A DNA stretch of 10,619 nt from positions 1-10,619 of the forward strand of contig JAFYMA010000008.1 in the NCBI GenBank assembly GCA_017556845.1. Reading direction: 5' to 3'. The notes under the pieces are model-generated. The model had not been told where the DNA came from. It was given only the letters and a program-made list of their open reading frames with translations, and ran no database searches. How positions within the stretch are numbered: the first letter of the stretch is position 1; each line of letters starts with the position of its first letter. The stretch comes from Clostridia bacterium. Its GTDB lineage: Bacteria; Bacillota; Clostridia; Oscillospirales; CAG-272. Positions 1-6,007 of the stretch are shown one piece after another. The position numbers and the translations under genes were made by a program.

Positions 1-14
1 AAGCCTTAAAAAAT

Positions 15-47
15 CGGATCTCCCGAATGTATGGGAGATCCGTTTTT
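15..47. terminator. Bidirectional intrinsic terminator after ylmH
   Basis: A perfect 10-bp stem (15-24 CGGATCTCCC pairing with 33-42 GGGAGATCCG) encloses an 8-nt loop. On the plus strand it is followed directly by five T (43-47). On the minus strand the stem is followed by ATTTTTT (8-14 read in reverse). It therefore works in both directions. It ends the minus-strand ylmH gene, whose stop codon (46-48) lies at its edge, and it would also stop any plus-strand transcript arriving from left of the window. Confidence 0.9.
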
Positions 48-792
48 AATTATATTTTTTTATTACTATCCGCAATTTTCCGCTTCTCGTTGTGCTGTCG
101 GTGACGTGTGAAAATATAAATCTTCCGTAGCCCCTTACGGAAACTATGTCGTTTTCCTTTAACGGTTTGTGATTTTGTGACAGCTCGGCGCTGTTGATGA
201 ATACCTTGCCGCCCTGTATCAAAGATATGGCATCGCCCCTTGATATGTTGTATACCGATGAAATAACGGCGTCAGTTCTGTTGCCTGCTGAAATTATTGT
301 CATTTCCTCAGGCTGCGCTATTGCAAACGGCGGAAGGGCATCAACCGTCGTACATTTCACCTTCGTGTTTTTCACCGTTTCGAGCTCTGATATAACGTAC
401 TGAGCCATATTTTCCATTATGAACACGAAGCACGTGTTTTCGTGTATTATAAGATCGCCGAGAACATCTCGCTCAATGCCCGTATTAATAAGCGCACCGA
501 GATAGTCACGGTGGGTAAGAGTGTCTGCAAATTTCGGCGCTATCGGTGAAATATTGAGCCACACGGCAGGCAATTCAAGCTCTTGTCCATACAGATATTC
601 CTCACCGAATACGGCTATTTTGCGCTCTGCGCCGTCATAACCGCCGCAAAGACGGCTGAACGGTATTCCGCTTTTTAAAAGCAGGCTTTGCATCTGAAGA
701 TCAAGAAAGTCGGAAAATACGACGGAATATATCTTTTCGCATCTGTTTGAAAGCTCTTCAAACCGCTTGATTATGATGTTGTTGTTTTGCAA
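46..792 (-). CDS. ylmH: YlmH family S4-domain RNA-binding protein
   Basis: This 248-residue protein matches the YlmH family in length and architecture. The central family signature is at residues 92-114 (LTHRDYLGALINTG, then IERDVLGDL). A C-terminal S4 RNA-binding domain lies at about 171-228, with the typical GGKVFIN and NDIVSVRGYGRF segments. YlmH of Bacillus subtilis binds peptidyl-tRNA-obstructed 50S subunits and acts in ribosome-associated quality control; the gene is often found near ylmE-G/divIVA, but none of those is visible here. The start is TTG at 790-792. It is chosen because a near-perfect Shine-Dalgarno sequence GAGGTGATC (795-803, minus) sits just ahead with about 7 nt from GAGG to TTG, and no ATG is near. 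It has its own promoter (810-838) and ends at the 15-47 hairpin, so it is probably monocistronic. The family call is firm; the role is by homology. Confidence 0.9.
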   Translation of the reverse strand: MQNNNIIIKRFEELSNRCEKIYSVVFSDFLDLQMQSLLLKSGIPFSRLCGGYDGAERKIAVFGEEYLYGQELELPAVWLNISPIAPKFADTLTHRDYLGALINTGIERDVLGDLIIHENTCFVFIMENMAQYVISELETVKNTKVKCTTVDALPPFAIAQPEEMTIISAGNRTDAVISSVYNISRGDAISLIQGGKVFINSAELSQNHKPLKENDIVSVRGYGRFIFSHVTDSTTRSGKLRIVIKKYN

Positions 793-794
793 AA

Positions 795-803
795 GATCAC
801 CTC
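795..803 (-). promoter_or_regulatory. Ribosome binding site deciding the ylmH TTG start
   Basis: Read on the minus strand this is GAGGTGATC, a 9-base match to the complement of the 16S rRNA 3' end. It is followed by TT and the TTG start. Its strength and spacing are the main reasons to accept a TTG start for ylmH. Confidence 0.8.
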
Positions 804-809
804 GTAAAA

Positions 810-838
810 ATTATATATCGTTTGATTCAAAAAGTCAA
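810..838 (-). promoter_or_regulatory. Sigma-A promoter for ylmH
   Basis: On the minus strand the -35 is TTGACT (833-838) and the -10 is TATAAT (810-815), with an exact 17-bp spacer. The expected transcription start is near 803-804, so the transcript would begin almost at the Shine-Dalgarno sequence. The 5' leader would be only about 11-12 nt. Confidence 0.85.
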
Positions 839-867
839 CCGTAATATCAGAATTAACAAACAATCTA

Positions 868-896
868 TTGTAATGCGGTAAATTTTGGGCTATAAT
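868..896 (+). promoter_or_regulatory. Sigma-A promoter for fucO-rsmD
   Basis: The -35 is TTGTAA (868-873) and the -10 is a perfect TATAAT (891-896), with a 17-bp spacer. The predicted start is near 903, about 36 nt ahead of the fucO start codon. The small inverted repeat ACAAT-CT-ATTGT (860-871) overlaps the -35 and could be a repressor site. The promoter is divergent from that of ylmH, with 29 bp between the two -35 boxes. Confidence 0.8.
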
Positions 897-939
897 AAAG
901 ATAGCGAAAGCAAAAAAAATTGAAAGGAACGTATTCAAA

Positions 940-2088
940 ATGAACAGATTTGTACTTAATGAAACGTCTTACCACGGTGCAGGAGCTATCACATCTATTC
1001 CCGAGGAGATCAAGGCAAGAGGATTTAAAAAGGTATTCGTAGCCTCAGACCCCGATCTTGTAAAATTCGGAGTTTGTGCAAAGGTTACAGACCTTCTTGA
1101 AAAAGCAGGTATACCCTACACGCTTTTCACCGATATAAAGCCCAATCCCACTATTGAAAACGTTCAGGCAGGTGTCGCTTCGTTCAAGGAGTGCGGCGCT
1201 GACTGTATCGTTGCCATCGGCGGCGGATCGTCGATAGATACGGCAAAGGCGGTCGGAATAGTTATCGCTAACCCCGAATTTGCTGACGTACGCTCGCTTG
1301 AGGGAGTTGCTCCGACGAAAAACAAGTGCGTTCCTATCCTTGCAGTTCCTACAACGGCGGGAACGGCGGCAGAGGTTACGATAAACTACGTTATAACAGA
1401 CGTTGAGAAAAATCGCAAAATGGTTTGTGTTGACGTTCACGATATTCCCGTCGTGGCATTTATCGACCCTGATATGATGTCAACTATGCCCAAGGGCTTG
1501 ACAGCCGCTACCGGCATGGACGCGTTGACTCACGCAATTGAAGGATATATAACGAAGGGTGCGTGGGAGCTTTCCGATATGTTCCATCTGAAAGCTATCG
1601 AGATCATCTCAAGAAGCCTCAGAGCAGCAGTTGAGGGTACAGCAGACGGCAGAGAGGGTATGGCTCTCGGTCAGTACGTTGCAGGTATGGGATTTTCCAA
1701 CGTAGGACTTGGTATAGTTCACTCAATGGCGCATCCGCTCGGCGCTTTGTACGATACGCCCCACGGCGTTGCAAATGCAATAATACTTCCTACGGTTATG
1801 GAATATAACGCATCTGAAACGGGCGACAAGTATAAGTATATAGCGCAGGCTATGGGTGTTCAGGGAACGGAAAATATGTCAGCCGATGAGTATCGCAAGG
1901 CGGCAGTTGATGCAGTAAAGAAGCTGTCACTTGACGTCGGAATACCTGCCGATCTTAAGGATATCGTTAAAAAAGAGGATATTCCTTTCCTGGCACAGTC
2001 CGCTTATGACGATGCGTGCCGTCCGGGAAATCCGAAGGATACGAGCGTTGCAGACATCACAGCACTTTACGAATCGCTGATGAAATAA
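940..2088 (+). CDS. fucO: Lactaldehyde reductase (iron-containing alcohol dehydrogenase, FucO type)
   Basis: The 382-residue protein has the full-length group III (iron-dependent) alcohol dehydrogenase fold and closely resembles Escherichia coli FucO in length and long stretches (ADVRSLEG, GTAAEVTINYVITD, ALTHAIEGYIT, LGQYVAGMGFSNVGLG). FucO reduces L-lactaldehyde to 1,2-propanediol with NADH during fucose and rhamnose fermentation. The NAD-binding motif GGGSSIDTAKA is at about 94-104. The four expected metal ligands are present: D194, H198, H261 and H275, at a constant offset of two from the E. coli residues. The conserved second histidine of HSMAH (H265) is also there. The start has AAAGGA (923-928) about 11 nt upstream. 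Its promoter is at 868-896, and rsmD follows after 18 nt. No fucose or rhamnose pathway gene is nearby, so a broader role as a general aldehyde/alcohol dehydrogenase in NADH disposal is possible. Confidence 0.9.
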   Translation: MNRFVLNETSYHGAGAITSIPEEIKARGFKKVFVASDPDLVKFGVCAKVTDLLEKAGIPYTLFTDIKPNPTIENVQAGVASFKECGADCIVAIGGGSSIDTAKAVGIVIANPEFADVRSLEGVAPTKNKCVPILAVPTTAGTAAEVTINYVITDVEKNRKMVCVDVHDIPVVAFIDPDMMSTMPKGLTAATGMDALTHAIEGYITKGAWELSDMFHLKAIEIISRSLRAAVEGTADGREGMALGQYVAGMGFSNVGLGIVHSMAHPLGALYDTPHGVANAIILPTVMEYNASETGDKYKYIAQAMGVQGTENMSADEYRKAAVDAVKKLSLDVGIPADLKDIVKKEDIPFLAQSAYDDACRPGNPKDTSVADITALYESLMK

Positions 2089-2106
2089 AAATAAAAAGAG
2101 GTTACT

Positions 2107-2670
2107 ATGAAGATCATTACGGGCAGTGCAAGAGGCTGTGCGCTTACCACTCTTGAGGGAGAGGAAACACGCCCCACCCTGCAAAGAGTAAAGGAAACGA
2201 TTTTCAGCTCGATACAGTTTGAAATAGAGGGCAGAAGCGTTCTTGATCTGTTTGCAGGATCAGGTCAGATGGGGCTTGAGGCTTTGTCAAGAGGGGCAGA
2301 GAATGCAGTTTTGTGCGATATGTCAAAGCAAGCGTGCGATATCATACGCCAGAATGCTCAGAAGACGAAGCTGTATCAGAAATGCAAGATAATGAATCTT
2401 GATTATAAGGAGTATATCAGGGCGGCGTCAAATTCAGGACGGAAATACGGAATAATATTTCTTGATCCGCCGTACGCATCGGACATCCTGCCCGACGCGC
2501 TTGAAAGGCTGTATAAGTCGGATATGGTGCAGGACGATGCAATAGTCCTGTGCGAAACGGAAAGTGAGACGTTCCTTGCCGCCAATCCGAAAATACTCGA
2601 AATGTACGATGAGGTCAAAACGTACAAATGCGGTAGAGTATACTACTACCGATTGAAAAAGAAATCATAA
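2107..2670 (+). CDS. rsmD: 16S rRNA (guanine(966)-N(2))-methyltransferase RsmD
   Basis: The 187-residue protein has the usual length of RsmD, the SAM-dependent enzyme that methylates N2 of G966 in 16S rRNA during 30S assembly. The N-terminal family signature TRPT...RVKE is at 21-30. The SAM-binding motif I DLFAGSGQMGLEALSRGA is at 47-64, with an acidic D71 at the end of strand 2. The catalytic DPPY of N2/N6-amino methyltransferases is at 120-123. The start ATG has AGAGG (2097-2101) 5 nt ahead. It lies 18 nt after fucO without its own visible promoter, so it is probably read from the fucO promoter. In many Firmicutes rsmD is followed by coaD; here a terminator follows instead. Confidence 0.93.
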   Translation: MKIITGSARGCALTTLEGEETRPTLQRVKETIFSSIQFEIEGRSVLDLFAGSGQMGLEALSRGAENAVLCDMSKQACDIIRQNAQKTKLYQKCKIMNLDYKEYIRAASNSGRKYGIIFLDPPYASDILPDALERLYKSDMVQDDAIVLCETESETFLAANPKILEMYDEVKTYKCGRVYYYRLKKKS

Positions 2671-2673
2671 GAA

Positions 2674-2718
2674 AAACGCTTCCTTGCCGTTTTAACGGTT
2701 TGGAAGCGTTTGTTTTTT
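2674..2718. terminator. Bidirectional terminator between rsmD and the minus-strand operon
   Basis: The outer stem AAACGCTTCC (2674-2683) pairs with GGAAGCGTTT (2702-2711). A small inner hairpin, CCGT (2687-2690) with ACGG (2695-2698), sits inside. On the plus strand the stem runs into G then six T (2713-2718). On the minus strand the stem end AAGCGTTTTTC gives five T. It separates two convergent units: rsmD ending at 2670, and the seven-gene minus operon ending at 2722. Confidence 0.9.
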
Positions 2719-2721
2719 GTT

Positions 2722-3516
2722 TTAAAGACCTAACAGTTTTTGTGCCGATGCACCGAGAATGTCGGTCTTTTCTTTTTCCGTCAATGGCATAGAGCGGATA
2801 TTTTCTATTTCCTTTTTCGCATTGCTCCACGGACTGTCAGAGCCGAAAAGTATCCTTTCGCTGCCGTGGCTTTTTACGATGCGTATAAATTGCTCCGCTT
2901 TGTAATATTCCGTTCCCATAGACGTATCAAGATAGATGCTTGTGCCTGCAAGGTATTTTTCAACGTCGTCCCACTGTGCGTGTCCGCCTAAATGCGCGGC
3001 GATGATAACTCCGCCCTGCATTTCGTCAATTACCGCCCTGAACGCCTTGGGGCTTGAACGGAACGGTGCTTTATACGCCGGGTCTGCCCCTGCGTGAAAC
3101 ATCAGCATAAGTCCCTTTGATAAGGCGTAATCGTATAATTTCAGCATATTTTTATCATAAACGTCGAACGATTGATATTCCGGATGCAGCTTTATACCCT
3201 TCAAGCCGAGATAACAAATGCAGTCAATATCCCTTTTGTAATCGTCCGTTTGCGGATGTATTCCGCCGAATGATATGATCCTGCCGTCAGTTACGCTTTT
3301 TGCAAACTCATTCGTGCGTTCAAATTGCGATATCTTCGTCAGAACGGGCATAGCTACGGAAACGTCTATGCCCCATTCGTCCATTTTTGACAAGAGCTCA
3401 CCTTTTGAGCCGTACGTTACGGGATCATAAAGATAGTCTATCTGCTCTGCCAATGACGTTATTGCCCGCTTTGCTATTTGATCGGGAAAAATATGCGTGT
3501 GAAAGTCTATTATCAT
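2722..3516 (-). CDS. Amidohydrolase family protein (COG2159-like TIM barrel)
   Basis: The 264-residue protein belongs to the amidohydrolase_2 group of metal-dependent TIM-barrel hydrolases and decarboxylases. It starts MIIDFHTHIFP, giving the metal-binding HxH (H6, H8). GIKLHP follows at 107-112, MFHAG at 139-143 (H141), AAHLGGH at 173-179 (H175) and LFGSDSPW at 223-230 (metal-site D227). All expected metal ligands of the family are present. The true substrate cannot be told, since the group covers hydrolases and non-oxidative decarboxylases. The frame is open for 17 codons further upstream. The start at 3516 is chosen because it begins the protein just before the conserved first strand, and its ATG forms an ATGA overlap with the stop of the preceding esterase gene. 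No Shine-Dalgarno is visible, so translation probably depends on coupling. It is the last gene of the operon. Confidence 0.85.
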   Translation of the reverse strand: MIIDFHTHIFPDQIAKRAITSLAEQIDYLYDPVTYGSKGELLSKMDEWGIDVSVAMPVLTKISQFERTNEFAKSVTDGRIISFGGIHPQTDDYKRDIDCICYLGLKGIKLHPEYQSFDVYDKNMLKLYDYALSKGLMLMFHAGADPAYKAPFRSSPKAFRAVIDEMQGGVIIAAHLGGHAQWDDVEKYLAGTSIYLDTSMGTEYYKAEQFIRIVKSHGSERILFGSDSPWSNAKKEIENIRSMPLTEKEKTDILGASAQKLLGL

Positions 3517-4343
3517 TTGTTTTCGTTCATCATAACGTTCAACCATTTGACTGACATATCGAACCATACCTCAGCCTCACGGTTTATGAACATTTCGCCG
3601 TTGAGAGATGTTTGCTCATTTGAAAGGGAAAGACCGTGACAGCCCTTCGTGAATATATGCATTTCAAACGGAACGTTATTGCGTCTTAACGCGCTTGCCA
3701 TAAGAAGTGAGTTTTCAACGGGAACACAGTTATCCTCAAACGTGTGCCAGATGAAAGCGGGGGCGCTTTGCGCGTGAACCTGGTTTTCTATTGAGTATTT
3801 TTCAACACCGTACGTCTTTGCCATCTTATCGCCTATGACGTTATCAATGCTTCCTCTGTGAGCGTGCTTACCGCCCGTTATAACGGGATATGCAAGGACA
3901 GTACCTGCAACCTTGCCCTCGTCTGCGGTAAAGCCGCACTGCTCTTTAAGCTCCTCGTCGTTCCAGAACGTGCCGAGCGCCGCGCACAGATGGCCTCCTG
4001 CGGAAAAGCCTACGGCAAATATCTGCTGTGGGTCAATATTGTATTCCTCTGCGTGATCCTTTATGAATTTTACGGATAATAATGCATCTATCAGAGGGCG
4101 GGGAAATGCAGCCTTGCTTTTCAGTGAGTATCTTAACACGAATGCGTTAAAGCCCCTGTTCATATACGCAAGTGCTATCGGCTCTGCCTCTCTGTCAGAG
4201 CATACCTCGTAGCCGCCGCCGGGCAAAACGAGCATACAGGGGCGCTTTTTGTATGTGTATTCGGGCGATCTGTCGTGCAGATAGCTTGTGAGAACGACGC
4301 TTTCGTCAGACGGAATTGGATAAAAGACTTTTTCGTGTATCAT
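3513..4343 (-). CDS. Alpha/beta hydrolase, acetyl-esterase/xylan-esterase-like
   Basis: This 276-residue protein is an alpha/beta-hydrolase resembling the BD-FAE/acetylesterase group. The oxyanion-hole strand motif LPGGGY is at 40-45. The nucleophile elbow GFSAGG at 112-117 gives S114. A candidate acid is D204 in TFEDNCVP, and the catalytic histidine is H236 in GCHGLSL. The triad order and spacing fit the family. There is no signal peptide, so it acts in the cytoplasm, possibly removing acetyl or acyl groups from imported oligosaccharides or small esters. AAAGGAAG lies about 8-9 nt ahead of the ATG. It sits 19 nt after the HAD phosphatase and overlaps the next gene by 4 nt. The fold is firm; the substrate is unknown. 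Confidence 0.85.
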   Translation of the reverse strand: MIHEKVFYPIPSDESVVLTSYLHDRSPEYTYKKRPCMLVLPGGGYEVCSDREAEPIALAYMNRGFNAFVLRYSLKSKAAFPRPLIDALLSVKFIKDHAEEYNIDPQQIFAVGFSAGGHLCAALGTFWNDEELKEQCGFTADEGKVAGTVLAYPVITGGKHAHRGSIDNVIGDKMAKTYGVEKYSIENQVHAQSAPAFIWHTFEDNCVPVENSLLMASALRRNNVPFEMHIFTKGCHGLSLSNEQTSLNGEMFINREAEVWFDMSVKWLNVMMNENK

Positions 4344-4362
4344 TTTAAATTCTTCCTTTCAG

Positions 4363-5163
4363 TTATTCAAAAATATCTTCATCGACCTGCTGTAAGGACG
4401 GATAAATAAAATCTGCTCTTGCATCCGGGCTTGCCTGCAACGCTTCTTCCTCTGTTGCCTCGCCCGTCAAAACGAGAGTGCTCGTTATTCCGTGCGATGC
4501 ACCCATTGCAATATCGGTATACAGTCTGTCGCCGAATATGCACATATCGCTTTTATCAACGCCCGTTATTTCGCATATCATATCGACCGTTTCTCTGTGC
4601 GGCTTTCCGAAATATCGGGGGCTTTTGCCGGTTGATGCTGTAACTGCGGCACATATAGCACCGCTGTCGGGGATATATCCGTCCTTTACAGGACAGTTGA
4701 GATCGGGGTGAGTTGACAGAAATTCAGCACCGTTGCGTATAAATCTGCAAGCGTGGTTCAATTTGTCGTATGTAAGAGTCTTATCAAAGCTTACAACTAC
4801 TATATCTGCGTTTCCTCTTTCGTCCGTAAGCGGAACGCCGTAAGTGCAAAAGCACTCCTCAAGCTCGGGTGTGCCGAGAAGATATACGCTCTTATCCTTT
4901 CTGTATCGGGTGAGGAAGGCTGCACAAACGTCGGCAGATGAAAGTATTTCGTCTTTAGTCGCTTCAAAGCCCATTCTGTTGAGCTTGTCAAGATACACCC
5001 TTACGTTCTGCGATGCGTTGTTAGTGAAGAAAAGCACTTTTTTCCCCGCTTTTCTCAGCTTGTGAATGAACGTCACGGCAAACGGAAAAACGGTATTTTC
5101 AAGATACACCGTGCCATCCATATCAAAAATATACAGCTTTTTATTTTTCAGTATTTCGTTCAT
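4363..5163 (-). CDS. HAD-IIA family sugar/nucleotide phosphatase (NagD/AraL-like)
   Basis: The 266-residue protein has all four HAD motifs in the order and length of subfamily IIA. Motif I is FDMDGTVY (13-20) with nucleophile D14 and acid/base D16. Motif II is FFTNNAS (45-51). The motif III lysine is K187 in FGKPH. Motif IV is FGDRLYTDIAMG (210-221) with D212 and D217. The C2-type cap between motifs II and III fits NagD, AraL and 4-nitrophenylphosphatase relatives, which act on sugar phosphates, nucleoside monophosphates or pyridoxal phosphate; the substrate here is unknown. Its ATG overlaps the stop of the pantothenate kinase gene as ATGA. No good Shine-Dalgarno precedes it, so it is probably translated by coupling to that kinase. 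Confidence 0.9.
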   Translation of the reverse strand: MNEILKNKKLYIFDMDGTVYLENTVFPFAVTFIHKLRKAGKKVLFFTNNASQNVRVYLDKLNRMGFEATKDEILSSADVCAAFLTRYRKDKSVYLLGTPELEECFCTYGVPLTDERGNADIVVVSFDKTLTYDKLNHACRFIRNGAEFLSTHPDLNCPVKDGYIPDSGAICAAVTASTGKSPRYFGKPHRETVDMICEITGVDKSDMCIFGDRLYTDIAMGASHGITSTLVLTGEATEEEALQASPDARADFIYPSLQQVDEDIFE

Positions 5164-5996
5164 TGTCTTTTACCGTCCAACAGAGCCGTTCCTATTACAG
5201 TGCCGAACTCGGAATTTTTGGGTATTATGAAATTCACTCCGAAAAGGGAGGAAAGCTCCTTGAATATTTCTGTTGATTGCGGTATTCTCGTCATGTGTCC
5301 TGTGAGGACTATATCCTTTATGCCGTGCGTTCTTGCGGCAAAAATGCTCATCATTCCCGCCGTTTCAAATACGAGGTTGATAAGTCCTAAGGCAATGTCG
5401 CCCTTCGTTGCAAGATCGCTCAGCTTGCCGAAGTTTGCCGCCGTTATGTTGTCTGAAAGACCGATGTCCTTCTGCGTCATATCCTTTACACGCAGATCGA
5501 CGTGCTCTATATTTCCCTCGGCTGCCAGCATTACCGTCGATTCGATGCTGTCAACGCCGAGTATCCTTTTGGAAAGGCCCGACAGCGTACCGCCGCCGAC
5601 TCCCGTACCGCCGAGGTATTCAAAGGCGTAATTGCCGTTTTTCATCGTTGCGTGTGTTATCGACGTACCGGTTCCCATGCTTACGACTATTGCATCGTCA
5701 AGTCCGGACAGATACAGTCCGCCGAGACCTACGCTTTCAAATTCGGGAACGTGACAGCATTCAAGGCCGTATATTGGCTTTGAAAGGAATGAAGAGCCTA
5801 CGCCCGTTATCATTACACGCTTTATGTCGGAAAGCTCAAGCTCGTTTTCCTGAGTGAATTTTCCGAACGCACCGTATACCGACGTTATAGGGTCGGTCGC
5901 TTTTACAGACGTCGGCATTATGAGATTTTTATTTTCGTCAAAGCCGACTATTTTCGTAGTGCTTCCGCCTACGTCTATTCCGATCACAGTTTTCAT
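5160..5996 (-). CDS. coaW: Type II pantothenate kinase
   Basis: The 278-residue protein is an ASKHA-fold kinase of the type II PanK family, which phosphorylates pantothenate in the first step of coenzyme A synthesis. The phosphate-binding loop GIDVGGSTTK is at 6-15. The second conserved segment ITGVGSS is at 63-69. The VPEF segment holds E85, aligned by eye with the catalytic glutamate (E70) of Staphylococcus aureus CoaW. SMGTGTS is at 106-112, the glycine-rich GGTGVGGGTLSGL at 129-141, and ITAANFG at 184-190. These match the Staphylococcus enzyme. The Shine-Dalgarno AAAGGAG overlaps the stop codon region of sahH, with 7 nt to the ATG. The HAD phosphatase downstream overlaps by 4 nt. Paralogues of this family can be inactive or act on other substrates, but no key residue appears lost. 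Confidence 0.9.
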   Translation of the reverse strand: MKTVIGIDVGGSTTKIVGFDENKNLIMPTSVKATDPITSVYGAFGKFTQENELELSDIKRVMITGVGSSFLSKPIYGLECCHVPEFESVGLGGLYLSGLDDAIVVSMGTGTSITHATMKNGNYAFEYLGGTGVGGGTLSGLSKRILGVDSIESTVMLAAEGNIEHVDLRVKDMTQKDIGLSDNITAANFGKLSDLATKGDIALGLINLVFETAGMMSIFAARTHGIKDIVLTGHMTRIPQSTEIFKELSSLFGVNFIIPKNSEFGTVIGTALLDGKRQ

Positions 5997-6007
5997 ACGG
6001 TGCTCCT

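Noticed and set aside
1045..1440. Minus-strand 131-codon open frame inside fucO
   Set aside because: It is a shadow of fucO codon bias. The protein is rich in Cys, Arg and Asn with no recognisable motif.
3517..3567. Amino-terminal extension of the amidohydrolase (17 more codons)
   Set aside because: The extension lies inside the esterase coding region, is not like the family's N-terminus, and the ATGA overlap at 3513-3516 gives a better start directly before the conserved DFHTH strand.
5062..5857. Long plus-strand open frames (5062-5631 and 5408-5857) opposite coaW
   Set aside because: They are antisense to coaW, whose kinase motifs are complete. The predicted proteins are arginine/serine-rich with no family resemblance, and no credible ribosome binding site or promoter serves them.
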